DNA of 64,000 bases from CAYNNQ01 sp964398785 (GCA_964398785.1 CAYNNQ010000008.1:1-64000), one strand, 5' to 3'. Shown: positions 25,745-35,098, counted from the first letter of the stretch. Translations and numbers: made by a program. Notes: generated by a model not told the origin, from the sequence alone.

Positions 25745-26475
25745 TTTCCATGCAGAGTATATTAGAGGCTGAAGATCTGCGTAAGCGTTATGGGGCCAAG
25801 GAAGTGGTCCGGGGGATATCGTTTGCAGTAAGACAGGGGGAAATCGTGGGCTTGCTTGGCCCCAACGGGGCGGGTAAGACCACCACCTTTTACATGCTGG
25901 TGGGAATAGTCCCCCCAACCGAGGGCAGTGTATGCCTGGACAAACAGGAAGTAACCTCTTTTTCCTTGCCCAAGAGATCTGTACTGGGGCTTAGTTATCT
26001 CCCTCAGGAGAGTTCCGTTTTTAAAAAATTGTCCGTGCGGGAGAATCTGCTTTTAATCCTGGAATATACGGAAAACTCCAGTACTGCACGGCAAAACAAG
26101 GCCGAAGAGCTGATGCGGACCCTGGGGATAGAAAAATTGGCCGAACAAAAGGCCTCTTTTCTTTCCGGCGGGGAGCGGAGGCGTCTGGAGATCGCCAGGG
26201 CGCTTATAAAGGACCCCAAATTTATCCTTCTGGATGAGCCCTTTGCCGGCATCGATCCCATTGCTGTGGATGATATCCAAAGGGTTGTCGGAGAGCTTCG
26301 GGAACAGGGGATCGGAGTACTTATTTCGGATCACAATGTCCGGGAAACATTGCGTATTTGCGACCGCGCCTATCTAGTCAGCGAAGGCCAGATTTTCCTT
26401 GACGGCGACCCCCGGACCATTACCCAGAATGAGCAGGCGCGGCGGATTTATTTGGGTGATTCGTTTAGTTTATAG
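25741..26475 (+). CDS. lptB: LPS export ATPase LptB
   Basis: Cytoplasmic ATPase powering LptFGC. 244 residues. Walker A GPNGAGKTTTFYMLVG, Q loop LPQESSVFKKLSV, signature LSGGERRRLEIARAL, Walker B FILLDEPFAGIDPIAV and switch His in ISDHNVRETL match LptB closely. The start overlaps lptA. The 339-bp gap after it holds a palindromic repeat and the rpoN leader. Confidence 0.94.
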   Translation: MISMQSILEAEDLRKRYGAKEVVRGISFAVRQGEIVGLLGPNGAGKTTTFYMLVGIVPPTEGSVCLDKQEVTSFSLPKRSVLGLSYLPQESSVFKKLSVRENLLLILEYTENSSTARQNKAEELMRTLGIEKLAEQKASFLSGGERRRLEIARALIKDPKFILLDEPFAGIDPIAVDDIQRVVGELREQGIGVLISDHNVRETLRICDRAYLVSEGQIFLDGDPRTITQNEQARRIYLGDSFSL

Positions 26476-26584
26476 TTTTGGTTTTTGGGAGTAAGATTAT
26501 ATCGTTGGATATTGGCCGGGGAAAGAATGCGGGGGAAAAATCCGTGTATTGCCTCATTGCCAGACGTTTGTTTCTCAGGTAGAG

Positions 26585-26790
26585 TTTAGTCTAGTTTCCA
26601 TCTGGAAATGGCCCTTTTCCATTTTAACGGTGTCAATTTTCGTAATTATTCGATCCCGTATTAGGATAGGCTCGCTCATAATTACTCAATTTCCTTGTTA
26701 AACAGGAAAGAATCTCATTTCCGAATTGGAAACGCGATATTTCTAAACCCGGAAATCTTTGCATTTCCGGATAAGAACTAGTCTAGTTGA
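26585..26790. repeat. Palindromic intergenic repeat upstream of rpoN
   Basis: The left side TCTAGTTTCCATCTGGAAATGG and the right side CATTTCCGGATAAGAACTAG face each other as imperfect inverted ends about 200 bp apart; the interior has TTTCCGAATTGGAAA-like palindromes. The TTTCCATCCGGAAA core also occurs inside element B copies 1 and 2, so this belongs to the same interspersed repertoire. It fills most of the 339 bp between lptB and rpoN; no gene is visible in that gap. Confidence 0.55.
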
Positions 26791-26814
26791 ACAGAGAAAG
26801 GCTAGATACAATAT

Positions 26815-28251
26815 ATGGGATTAGAACTAAGACAACAACTCAAACTGACTCAACAACTGGTAATGACGCCCCAGTTGCAGCAAGCCATAAAGTTGCTGCA
26901 ACTTTCCCGACTGGAGCTGATGCAAACGGTCCAGACCGAACTTCTGGAAAATCCCCTTTTGGAGGAGGCAGTCGAGGAACAGGAGGTTGAGCCCGAGGAG
27001 ACTACTGAAGAGCAGTACACCGAGGTCCTGGCTGATGAGAGTGACTTGAGGCAGAATGCGGACTGGGAGAATTATCTGGGGGAATTCTCCAGCACGGCCA
27101 AGCAAGGCCAAGTACGGGAAACAGAGATCCCGGAAGAGATACAGAGCTTTGAAGCCAGGCATTCCAGCAAGCCTTCTCTAGAGGGGCATCTTTTGTGGCA
27201 ACTGCACCTTTCCGATTTGTCTCCGGAGGAAGTAAGGATCGGTGAGGTGATTATCGGACACATAGATGGGCGGGGATATCTTGATTTGGGTGTCCCGGAA
27301 ATTGCTGGGGTCACCGAAACTGGGGAGGAAAAAGTAAAGGGGGTCCTGGAAAAGATCCATTTTTTCGATCCCGTGGGAGTGGGTGCTCGCGATCTCCAGG
27401 AATGTCTGCTCTTGCAGCTCGAGGCCTCGGAACACAATGATGAGGTGCTGGAAAAAATAGTCCACGATCATCTGCAGGACATTGAAAAGAAAAGGTTCAA
27501 ACCCTTGCTCAAGAAATTCAATTTGAGCAAGGAACAGATGTGGGAATACCTCCTCGTCCTGCAGAGCCTGGATCCCTACCCGGGCGCGGACTTCGGCACG
27601 GAAGAACCGGTCTATGTCAGCCCGGATATCTTTGTTTACAAGTACGAGGATGAATTTGTCATTGTCCTTAATGACGAGGGGCTGCCCCAATTGCAGCTAA
27701 GTCCTTTCTACGGGGAGGAACTTAACGCGGCCAGGAACAAGAAGGCTGGGTCCAAGGAGGACGAATACCTCCAGGACAAGATGCGTTCGGCCATGTGGCT
27801 GATGAAGAGCCTGGAACAGAGGCAACGTACCCTGTACAAGGTGGCGGAGAGCCTGGTCCGCTTCCAGAGGGAGTTCTTCGAGCACGGTGTGAGCAAACTC
27901 AAGCCTCTTATTCTCAAGGATGTAGCCGAGGATATAGAGATGCATGAGTCCACCGTGAGCCGAATTACGACCAACAAATACATATCCACCCCGCACGGCA
28001 TATTTGAACTCAAGTTTTTCTTTAACAGCGGATTGGATGTCTCTGGGGGGGAGGACGTGGGATCGGAAAGCGTTAAAGCGGCTATAAAGGAAATGATTGA
28101 TAACGAAAATGCCCAAAAACCCCTGAGTGATGAATCTATAGCCCAAAATCTGAATAGTTCGCTGGGGGTGAATATAGCCCGCCGGACCGTGGCCAAATAC
28201 CGCATGGCCCTGGATATACCTTCTTCATCCAAAAGAAAAAAGTTTTTTTGA
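26815..28251 (+). CDS. rpoN: RNA polymerase sigma-54 factor
   Basis: Alternative sigma factor recognising -24/-12 promoters and requiring AAA+ activators. 478 residues. The Gln/Leu-rich activator-interaction region (1-50, LRQQLKLTQQLVMTPQLQQA) is followed by an acidic linker, the core-binding domain (about 115-300), the helix-turn-helix (about 380) and the RpoN box ARRTVAKYR near the C-terminus. Neighbours hpf, ptsN and rapZ form the classic rpoN cluster. The 5' leader is occupied by a palindromic repeat. Confidence 0.95.
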   Translation: MGLELRQQLKLTQQLVMTPQLQQAIKLLQLSRLELMQTVQTELLENPLLEEAVEEQEVEPEETTEEQYTEVLADESDLRQNADWENYLGEFSSTAKQGQVRETEIPEEIQSFEARHSSKPSLEGHLLWQLHLSDLSPEEVRIGEVIIGHIDGRGYLDLGVPEIAGVTETGEEKVKGVLEKIHFFDPVGVGARDLQECLLLQLEASEHNDEVLEKIVHDHLQDIEKKRFKPLLKKFNLSKEQMWEYLLVLQSLDPYPGADFGTEEPVYVSPDIFVYKYEDEFVIVLNDEGLPQLQLSPFYGEELNAARNKKAGSKEDEYLQDKMRSAMWLMKSLEQRQRTLYKVAESLVRFQREFFEHGVSKLKPLILKDVAEDIEMHESTVSRITTNKYISTPHGIFELKFFFNSGLDVSGGEDVGSESVKAAIKEMIDNENAQKPLSDESIAQNLNSSLGVNIARRTVAKYRMALDIPSSSKRKKFF

Positions 28252-28262
28252 TATTGGTTCAA

Positions 28263-28279
28263 CCCCGCTAATGGCGGGG
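28263..28279 (+). other. Small hairpin between rpoN and hpf
   Basis: The CCCCGC stem pairs with GCGGGG around a TAATG loop, 12 bp after the rpoN stop, with no T run. It may be a weak attenuator or processing site. Confidence 0.3.
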
Positions 28280-28314
28280 AAGTGTATAATTATCCTTTAA
28301 ACCAAGGGGGATTG

Positions 28315-28863
28315 ATGAAAATCAAATTCAATTTCAAGAATTTCGAAGCGTCGAATCACCTGAAGGAATATGCCCGCGAGCGTTTTTCCAAACTGTCCAA
28401 GTATGTACCGGACAGCGAAAACGCCGAGGTGCAGATAAATATGGAGGTGGAAAAGTTCAGGCATATAGTGGATGTTACCCTTACCGGAAAGGATACACAC
28501 GTCTCCGCAGAGGAGGAAAGCGAGGATATGTATTCCTCTGTGGATCTTAGCCGGGATAAACTCGAGGCCCAGCTGCGCAAGATCCGGGATAAGATTAAGG
28601 ACAAGAGGAAAAAGGATAAGGACAAGACTGTACGCATGGACGTGATCAGCTTTAGTGAACCCGAGGAGGGAGATCGGGAACCTGTAGTGGAAAAGACCGA
28701 CCACTACGAACCAAAGCCCATGTCCGTGGATGAGGCTGCCATGCAGCTGGAAAACCGCAATTTTGAATTTCTGGTGTTTATGAATGCGGAGGTAGACGAA
28801 AGAGTAAACGTGATCTACAAGAGAAAAAATGGGGATTACGGTCTTATTGATCCGGGGATTTAA
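28315..28863 (+). CDS. hpf: Ribosome hibernation promoting factor, long form
   Basis: Binds the 30S subunit and promotes inactive 100S ribosome dimers. 182 residues, the long type: an N-terminal S30AE beta-alpha-beta domain (1-100) plus a C-terminal dimerisation domain (about 125-182, FLVFMNAEVDERVNVIYKRK region). ATG at 28315 follows AAGGGGG; an upstream in-frame start at 28282 lacks a ribosome site. It sits between rpoN and ptsN as in many proteobacteria. Confidence 0.92.
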   Translation: MKIKFNFKNFEASNHLKEYARERFSKLSKYVPDSENAEVQINMEVEKFRHIVDVTLTGKDTHVSAEEESEDMYSSVDLSRDKLEAQLRKIRDKIKDKRKKDKDKTVRMDVISFSEPEEGDREPVVEKTDHYEPKPMSVDEAAMQLENRNFEFLVFMNAEVDERVNVIYKRKNGDYGLIDPGI

Positions 28864-28869
28864 CAGAAA

Positions 28870-29316
28870 ATGAAATTGGAACCCTACATAGAGGAAGATT
28901 TGGTTTTGTCGGACCTTTCAGCCAGGACCAAGGAAGAGGCCCTGGCTGAATTGGTACGGCCGTTGGCAAGGAAACTGGATGTGGATGTGGAGAGCATCCA
29001 AAATATCCTGATGAATCGGGAGAAACTGGGTACTACGGGCATTGGTGACAGTGTGGCCATTCCCCATGGCAAGGCCGATTTCCTGGACGATCTGCACGTA
29101 GTGGTTGGGCGGAGCAAGGATGGTGTGGATTTTGCCGCGCTGGACCAAAAACCGGTGCATATTTTTTTCTTGGTATTGGCTCCGGAAAAAAGCGCAGGCA
29201 AGCATTTGAAAATTTTAGCTTTTATATCCAGGACTCTCCTTGATGACGAGGTCAAAAGGGAATTCCTTCAAGCTTCGGATAAGAAAGAGATCCTGGAGTA
29301 TTTAAAAACCTTGTAA
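28870..29316 (+). CDS. ptsN: Nitrogen PTS regulatory protein EIIA-Ntr
   Basis: Phosphocarrier that transmits PTS phosphorylation state to regulatory targets. 148 residues, fructose/mannitol-type EIIA fold, phosphorylated His66 in SVAIPHGKAD. It starts 6 bp after hpf and is followed 8 bp later by rapZ. With EIIA/EIIB/EIIC of the mannose family downstream, the locus encodes several PTS modules; EI and HPr are not in the window. Confidence 0.92.
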   Translation: MKLEPYIEEDLVLSDLSARTKEEALAELVRPLARKLDVDVESIQNILMNREKLGTTGIGDSVAIPHGKADFLDDLHVVVGRSKDGVDFAALDQKPVHIFFLVLAPEKSAGKHLKILAFISRTLLDDEVKREFLQASDKKEILEYLKTL

Positions 29317-29324
29317 GGTGCTGA

Positions 29325-30218
29325 ATGCAAGATGTCCCCTCCCCCAGTAATTTTTCCGTTGTAGCCGTTTCCGGGCTTTCCGGAGCGGGGAAGAGTACAG
29401 CTATAAATGTTTTCGAGGATATGGGGTTTTACTGTGTGGACGGCTTGCCACTCAATTTTTTGCCTGATGTTGCTCGTCAACTGCTGGATTCCGGATCCGG
29501 AAATTATCGCGGGCTGGCCGTGGGGCTGGATTTACGCCAGAAGGGTTTTTTCCGGGCCTGGCGCGAGGTAAAGAGACAGTTTGAAGATATGGGAATCGAG
29601 TTGCGTGGCGTTTTTGTCGAAGCCGCGTCGCAGGTAATTGTCCAACGTTATGCCCAAACCCGCCGCCCTCACCCCTTGGAATCCGATGAAGTAGGTCTGG
29701 AACAGGCCCTTATACGCGAAAGGGAAGGCCTTTCCAGCTTCCGGGAGGAAGCGGATTTGGTCCTGGATACCTCCTCTTTTTCCATACATGATCTGCGCAG
29801 GAACCTACAACGCAAATGGGATGCCGTCCTGCACGGAGAACCCGGTATGCGTCTGCATATTATTTCTTTTGGGTTCAAGTACGGCGTACCCTTGGAAGCG
29901 GACATGCTGATTGACCTCCGCTTCTTGCCCAATCCCTATTTTGAGCCCGATTTACGCCCTCTGACCGGAGAAGAGAAAACTGTGTACAATTATGTGCTAG
30001 GCGGTGACATGGGGCGGAATTTTATTCACAGGTTCAAGGAATTTTTGGATTTTTTGCTTCCACTGTACCAAGAGGAGGGTCGGTATCGTCTGACACTGGC
30101 GCTGGGCTGCACAGGGGGGATGCATCGTTCGGTATCTGTAGCCCTGGCCTTATCCGAATTTTTACGCACGCAGGGTTATGCCCTTTCCCTGGAGCACAGG
30201 CATATACAGTGGGGCTAG
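29325..30218 (+). CDS. rapZ: RapZ/YvcJ-family nucleotide-binding protein
   Basis: P-loop protein. In E. coli RapZ is an adaptor that targets small RNA GlmZ for cleavage and senses glucosamine 6-phosphate; YvcJ relatives hydrolyse GTP. 297 residues: Walker A GLSGAGKST (17-25) in the N-terminal kinase-like half, and a C-terminal RNA-binding-type half (HIISFGFKYGVP, DLRFLPNPYF, LGCTGGMHRSV). GlmZ is not known outside enterics, so the role here is unproven; genetic linkage to ptsN is nearly universal. Confidence 0.9.
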   Translation: MQDVPSPSNFSVVAVSGLSGAGKSTAINVFEDMGFYCVDGLPLNFLPDVARQLLDSGSGNYRGLAVGLDLRQKGFFRAWREVKRQFEDMGIELRGVFVEAASQVIVQRYAQTRRPHPLESDEVGLEQALIREREGLSSFREEADLVLDTSSFSIHDLRRNLQRKWDAVLHGEPGMRLHIISFGFKYGVPLEADMLIDLRFLPNPYFEPDLRPLTGEEKTVYNYVLGGDMGRNFIHRFKEFLDFLLPLYQEEGRYRLTLALGCTGGMHRSVSVALALSEFLRTQGYALSLEHRHIQWG

Positions 30219-30243
30219 CCCATATAGAGGAGTTGAAAGCGAA

Positions 30244-30687
30244 ATGGCTGGAGTCGTTTTGGTTACTCACGGGAATTTTGGACAATATTTGCTCCAGGCG
30301 GCCCGGAGCATCGTCGGGGAGGATACTCGTGCCCGGTTTATCGGAGTCGATGTATCTCGCCCCATGGATGATATCCTGGAAGAACTCCGGCAAGCTGTGG
30401 GGAATACAGATACAGACGAGGGCGTTCTGGTTTTGACTGATATGTTCGGGGGAACTCCGACAAATATAAGTCTTTCCCTTCTAGGGAGCGAAAAGCTGGA
30501 AGTGATTACCGGGGTGAATCTGCCCATGCTCATCAAGGCCCTAGAAATTGAGGATAAACCTCTTGAGGAATTGTCTTCGGAAGTAAAATCGGCCGGGAAA
30601 CAAGGGATCCTGGTTGCGGGTGAGGTCCTGAACAGGCCGGTAAAGGGCGGGGACAAGGAACGAGGCGAGGATGTGGGTCAGGGTTGA
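30244..30687 (+). CDS. Mannose-family PTS EIIA
   Basis: Phosphoryl carrier accepting phosphate from HPr and passing it to EIIB. 147 residues; phosphorylated His9 in VLVTHGNFG and the family stretch VLTDMFGGTPTNISL are present. ATG at 30244 follows GAGGAG; an earlier in-frame start at 30178 would sit inside rapZ. It overlaps the EIIB gene by 17 bp. Confidence 0.88.
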   Translation: MAGVVLVTHGNFGQYLLQAARSIVGEDTRARFIGVDVSRPMDDILEELRQAVGNTDTDEGVLVLTDMFGGTPTNISLSLLGSEKLEVITGVNLPMLIKALEIEDKPLEELSSEVKSAGKQGILVAGEVLNRPVKGGDKERGEDVGQG

Positions 30688-31126
30688 TAACCGTCTGGTC
30701 CACGGACAGGTAATTGAGAATTGGCTGCCTTATACTCGGGCAGAACATCTGTTTGTGGCCAATGACGAACTGGCCGCCGATCCGGTGCGCCAGGAGATAA
30801 TGGGCCTGGCCATCCCTTCGGGGATAAAGGTCTATTTCCGGGGCATAAAAGAGGTCGTCCATTCCATGTCCTCTGAAATCAGACAGAGTTCCTTCATACT
30901 ATTTGCCACCTGCCCGGAGGCCAAAGCGGCCTATGAAGCCGGCATGCACTTCAGTAGCCTGAATATCGGGAATCTGCATTATGGCCCGGGCAAAAAGCAA
31001 ATTTGTGCACATATAGCTTTGAGCGCCGAGGATGTCACTTGTCTCAATTCTTTTGTGCACAAAGGGGTTTCCCTTGATTTTCGCTGCGTGCCCCATAAAT
31101 CAGTGCAGGTCAGCAAATGGCAGTAG
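30671..31126 (+). CDS. Mannose-family PTS EIIB
   Basis: Sugar-phosphotransfer domain. 151 residues; phosphorylated His11 lies in VRVDNRLVHGQV, the IIB-Man signature. It starts inside the EIIA gene and overlaps the EIIC gene by 10 bp. Cognate sugar unknown. Confidence 0.88.
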   Translation: MWVRVDNRLVHGQVIENWLPYTRAEHLFVANDELAADPVRQEIMGLAIPSGIKVYFRGIKEVVHSMSSEIRQSSFILFATCPEAKAAYEAGMHFSSLNIGNLHYGPGKKQICAHIALSAEDVTCLNSFVHKGVSLDFRCVPHKSVQVSKWQ

Positions 31127-31833
31127 GGACTTGGGGACTGGGTTGGGTCCTCTTGGGCGGGGGTGTTATCTTTGCTTTTTTTTCCCTGTTTCGATTTGCT
31201 GTTAACGTCGGCTTTATCGAAAGACCTATTGTCCAGGGGGCTATATGGGGGACGATTACCGGACAACCGGAGTTGGGGCTGAAGATAGGCTTTTTTTTTG
31301 AACTCTTGTGGCTGGATCTCTTCCCGGCCGGTACATTTATTCCCCCGCAATCGATATTTTCTGTTTTCTCCAGTGTCCTTTTGGTCCACTTACTTTTGCT
31401 TTCCACGCCTTCGGAGATATTTCTGGTGATGATGTCCACTATCCCTTTCGCTTTTATGGGGGCGTGGCTGGAAAACCGGCAGAGGGAATGGCAGAACAAG
31501 AACTATAATCTTTTGTTGCGCTGGGCCTCCAAAAAACAGACCCATGCCGGGCCCAAAAAAATGATAGGGATTTCCCTCTTGCAACAACTGGCTTTGAATA
31601 CAACTTTCGGCGGGGTAGGGTTGTATGTTTTGTATTTGTTCTGGAACACGCTCTCTCCGCATATTCCCCAAAACACTTTTCTTTCCTGGCCTGTAGCATG
31701 GCTTTTGGCCGGAATAGGAGGCATGATGGCCCTGAGAATACGTAGGGCCTATTTGCTTTTCTTGGGGATGGTCGCCGGGGCGGGTGGGCTACTGTTGGTT
31801 AGCTGGCTTGGAGTACTCCCAGTATGGGGCTAG
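31117..31833 (+). CDS. Mannose-family PTS EIIC-like membrane protein
   Basis: 238 residues, about six to seven hydrophobic segments, with EIIC-Man features (FIERPIVQGAIWGTITGQPELGLKIG; FELLWLDLFPAG). It is shorter than ManY (about 266) and lacks the usual EIID partner downstream: the next 326 bp hold element B and no ORF of EIID type. The transporter as encoded here is therefore incomplete unless EIID lies elsewhere; a regulatory rather than transport role is possible. Confidence 0.8.
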   Translation: MAVGTWGLGWVLLGGGVIFAFFSLFRFAVNVGFIERPIVQGAIWGTITGQPELGLKIGFFFELLWLDLFPAGTFIPPQSIFSVFSSVLLVHLLLLSTPSEIFLVMMSTIPFAFMGAWLENRQREWQNKNYNLLLRWASKKQTHAGPKKMIGISLLQQLALNTTFGGVGLYVLYLFWNTLSPHIPQNTFLSWPVAWLLAGIGGMMALRIRRAYLLFLGMVAGAGGLLLVSWLGVLPVWG

Positions 31834-31858
31834 GCGAGAATCTTCGGGTGTGACGAAG

Positions 31859-32094
31859 GGGGCCTTGACGTTTGGTGTGGATTTCTTCCGCCTGATCTTT
31901 TTTGATGCCCAACCAGTGGCCCGGTGTTTTCTAGCCCCCGCCAAATGGGGATGCTTGCCCCCTCCCGCACCCAAATCCCTATTTGGGTGCGGGATTTCGG
32001 CTTAATATTAGAGGTCAAGAAAACGTGCGGGCTTGTCGCTCAATGCATCCAAAAGGATCAAAGGCAATGATTCCGCGGTTTTTGTCCGAGGGCC
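31859..32094 (-). repeat. Element B, copy 5 (degenerate right end)
   Basis: Starts with a second-type end (CCTTGACGTTTGGTGTGG, then CCGCCTGATC) followed by the conserved GGCCCGGTGTTTTCTAG block and TGCTTGCCCCCTCC. Inside is a perfect 13-bp hairpin, CCCGCACCCAAAT with its complement (31964-31993, loop CCCT). The right end is eroded: GCATCCAAAAGGATCA, then TTTTTGTCCGAGGGCC. No clean 8-bp flanks. It fills the 326-bp gap between the EIIC-like gene and the protease gene. Confidence 0.65.
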
Positions 32095-32159
32095 GAAGTC
32101 CAAGGGTAAGGGCGTGAGATCCGGGAATCTTTCGCGCCCCGTAAGTATTTAGATCCGGT

Positions 32160-35072
32160 TTAGAGGACCGGGAAGACATTTTCAAGATCCACACCATCCT
32201 CCCGGGCTTGCTTTATTTTTTCCTCCGAGCCCAGCACTGAGATCATCTCCTGATCCATAACCCTGTCCAAAGCAGCAGCGAACTCCTGTATGTTTGCTTC
32301 GCGACACCCCAGGATTTCTTCCCGGATTCTTTGTCTTTCCTCATCACTTATACCGGCCAGATATCGGGTCATACTGGTAAATCCCTTGGCATCGGGCAGC
32401 TGATAGGCGTCCATGGCCCCAATGGTCCCGATGATTGCCTTTTCCAGCTCATTTCCGGAGAGCGTGCTCTGCATAAGGTGTTCCGCGCTGGAGTCGAAAG
32501 CGGCAAGGGTTTCGGTAATGTTCGGATCCCGATAGGACAAAAAGCTCATGGTTCCTGAAAGGTGGTCAAAACTGCAGAATGCCCCGTATGCACCTCCCAT
32601 TACCCGGATCTTTTCCCATAAATGCCCGGTGCGCAAATATTTGGAGGCCACCAGGGAAGCCGCGTGGAACTGGTAACCGCCTTGGTACAGATCCACCGCC
32701 TTGCCTACGTAATTTACCTGAGAGGGAAGAGTCATACCTTCATGTCCGGGAAGACAGCGGGGGACCCATTTGGTTGGGGTGACTTCGCGTTCCTGCATAC
32801 CGGAAATGAATGCGTCCAACTTATCCCTGGTCTTGTCCAGGTCTTCTTGGTCCGCAGTTACATTGAAGAGCAGGCTGTTTTTGTGCACCAGGGTATGGTG
32901 AATGTCTTGCAGGCAGTGCAGTACTTCCTCCCAATCGGAATCTATACGCGTTAAAAGGTGGCGTAGGAAAATAAGGTAGCTTATCCCGTTCATGTGTTCC
33001 TGGACCCACCCGGCCTCGGTAAACCTGGCCCGCAGTCGCATGCCCACGACCTGGTGTCCGGCGGGGATGAGCATCTCCTCCATTTCGGCCTTTTCCTCCA
33101 AAACTATCTGGCGGAAGCGTTCCTTGTTGTCCAAACGTGTAGCGTTCAGGATATCGTTTAAGATGGTTAAAAGGTTGTCAGTTTGGTCGGACAGGGACTT
33201 CCCCCGGAAGAAAAGCCAGGCGGAGCAGTCTTTTTGCCCTTGTATCTGGTGGGCGAAGGGGACAGGGGATATCCCACCGCATTCGCGTCTTATACGCGTA
33301 GTGAGCTGAGTAAAATCCTCCTTTTCCGTACCTGCTTCCAAGAGGGCCCGGCCGAAGAGGGGAATAAAAGAGATATATTTCTGGGGGAGGAGATGGGTGT
33401 TTAGTCCCAAGTCTAGATAGACAATCCCTGAAGTGGAGAGATCGTGTTCCAGGACAGTCACTCCTTGCACTTCTTGTTCCTGGAAAGGGATGTGTTTTAT
33501 ACCCTTTTCCAGATCTTCGCGGTTTAAGCGGGGGATCTTGGCCAGCTCCTCGGGAGAATCCGGCGCAGCCTGTATTTCCTGCAGGGTGCGCGTGCGGGTC
33601 ATGACCTCGCCCAGCTGCTGATTGTCCATGTTTTCTTTTATTTCCTGAAGTTCCGCGGCTTCCTCTTTCAGCATCCTTTCTTCCAGCCCGGTATCCGGCT
33701 CCAATTCCAGAGTCGTCCGGTGTTCGTTGTTCAAGAAATGCTCTTGTATGAGGTTTTCGAAAAACTTTTCCCTGTTTTGGATACGCTTTTTTATTTCTTC
33801 GATATGTGCAGTGAAGTTGAGCAGGGCAAAAGGGGAGTCCTCATGCAGCCATGTGCTCAGGCTGCGCAGCATGACCGCCAGACCGCGGGGAAATGAGCCG
33901 GTATTGTTCTCCCGCAGGTTAAATTCCACTGTGTTTAAAGCGGCCTGGATGATATTGGTGTCCAGGCCCGATTTTGCCAGCTCTTCAAGGGTGGAGAGTA
34001 CGAGGGATTCCACTTTTGGGGTATCCTCCGGGGTAACCCCTTTTAGGCCGATGGAATAGAATTGCTGCCTGAGTTCGGTCTCCAAACCACAACCGGCCAG
34101 ATCTTCCCCCAGACCGGAATCTATGAGCCTTTTACGCAGGGGAGAGGCGGGCATGCCTATGAGAATATAATTAAGTATGCGCAGGGAAATATTGGTGAAA
34201 GTATCCGTGGTATCCGGAAGCAGCCAGTTTACGGTGAGCATGTTCCCTTTTTCCGCCTGATCCGGACTAGAGCTGTAGTATTTTTTTATCCGGGATACGA
34301 GTTTTTGTCTCGGTTGAGTCTTTACTTTCGAATCCACCTCCAGTTTATCAAATTGGTTCAGATATTCGCCTAGTTTTTCCAGGCGCTTTTCTTCCGGGTC
34401 GTTGCCGTAGAAAAAAATCCATGAATTACTGGGATGGTAAAATTTGCGGTGGAAATCCACAAAATCCTGGTAGGTGAGCTGGGGAATGCTTCTGGGATCC
34501 CCTCCGGAATCCAGACCGTAGGTGCTGTCCGGAAAGAGGGATTGCTGGGTATATTCGGCCAGAAGGCTTTCCGGTGAGGAATAGGCTCCTTTCATTTCGT
34601 TGTACACTACCCCTTTGTAGGTAAGTGGGGAGTCCTTGCTTTCCAGTTCCAGATGCCATCCTTCCTGAGCGAATATTTCCGGGGTGATACGGGGGAAGAA
34701 TGCCGCATCCAGGTATACGTCCATAAGATTGTAGAAATCCTGCATATTCTGACTGGCTACCGGATAACAGGTTTTGTCCGGGAAGGTCATGGCATTCAGA
34801 AAGGTCTGCAGGGATCCCTTCAAGAGCTCGATAAAAGGCTCTTTGGTTGGGTATTTCCGGGAGCCGCAAAGTACGGAGTGTTCCAGTATGTGGGCTATAC
34901 CCGTATTGTCCCTGGGGGGCGTGCGGAAAGTGATTCCGAATACCTTGTTTTCATCCTCGTTAAGGATGGAAAGAACTCGGGCACCGGTTTTTTTGTGTTG
35001 CAAAAGCCGAGCCCGGGAATCAATTTCCTTGATATATTGTTCCTCGACGAGATCGAAATCCTGTGTAGCCAT
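32160..35072 (-). CDS. M16C insulinase-family metalloprotease (presequence protease type)
   Basis: Large zinc peptidase of 970 residues that degrades short peptides inside a closing chamber. The inverted zinc motif HILEH gives His61, Glu64 and His65, with a downstream Glu in the YNEMKGAYSSPE region. Length and order (two M16 halves, a linker of charged helices near 440-510, and the M16C-associated domain) match PreP/Cym1-like bacterial proteins. No signal peptide, so probably cytoplasmic. Monocistronic; 212 bp upstream of it, on the same strand, lies lptE. Confidence 0.9.
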   Translation of the reverse strand: MATQDFDLVEEQYIKEIDSRARLLQHKKTGARVLSILNEDENKVFGITFRTPPRDNTGIAHILEHSVLCGSRKYPTKEPFIELLKGSLQTFLNAMTFPDKTCYPVASQNMQDFYNLMDVYLDAAFFPRITPEIFAQEGWHLELESKDSPLTYKGVVYNEMKGAYSSPESLLAEYTQQSLFPDSTYGLDSGGDPRSIPQLTYQDFVDFHRKFYHPSNSWIFFYGNDPEEKRLEKLGEYLNQFDKLEVDSKVKTQPRQKLVSRIKKYYSSSPDQAEKGNMLTVNWLLPDTTDTFTNISLRILNYILIGMPASPLRKRLIDSGLGEDLAGCGLETELRQQFYSIGLKGVTPEDTPKVESLVLSTLEELAKSGLDTNIIQAALNTVEFNLRENNTGSFPRGLAVMLRSLSTWLHEDSPFALLNFTAHIEEIKKRIQNREKFFENLIQEHFLNNEHRTTLELEPDTGLEERMLKEEAAELQEIKENMDNQQLGEVMTRTRTLQEIQAAPDSPEELAKIPRLNREDLEKGIKHIPFQEQEVQGVTVLEHDLSTSGIVYLDLGLNTHLLPQKYISFIPLFGRALLEAGTEKEDFTQLTTRIRRECGGISPVPFAHQIQGQKDCSAWLFFRGKSLSDQTDNLLTILNDILNATRLDNKERFRQIVLEEKAEMEEMLIPAGHQVVGMRLRARFTEAGWVQEHMNGISYLIFLRHLLTRIDSDWEEVLHCLQDIHHTLVHKNSLLFNVTADQEDLDKTRDKLDAFISGMQEREVTPTKWVPRCLPGHEGMTLPSQVNYVGKAVDLYQGGYQFHAASLVASKYLRTGHLWEKIRVMGGAYGAFCSFDHLSGTMSFLSYRDPNITETLAAFDSSAEHLMQSTLSGNELEKAIIGTIGAMDAYQLPDAKGFTSMTRYLAGISDEERQRIREEILGCREANIQEFAAALDRVMDQEMISVLGSEEKIKQAREDGVDLENVFPVL

Positions 35073-35098
35073 GTATGCTCCTGGTATTCTCTTCTGAG

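Noticed and set aside
28285..28290. TATAAT as a promoter for hpf
   Set aside because: No -35 hexamer at suitable spacing; hpf is probably co-transcribed with rpoN.
31784..32005. 73-aa plus-strand frame after the EIIC-like gene
   Set aside because: Overlaps element B copy 5; peptide similar to frames over other B copies, so repeat-derived.
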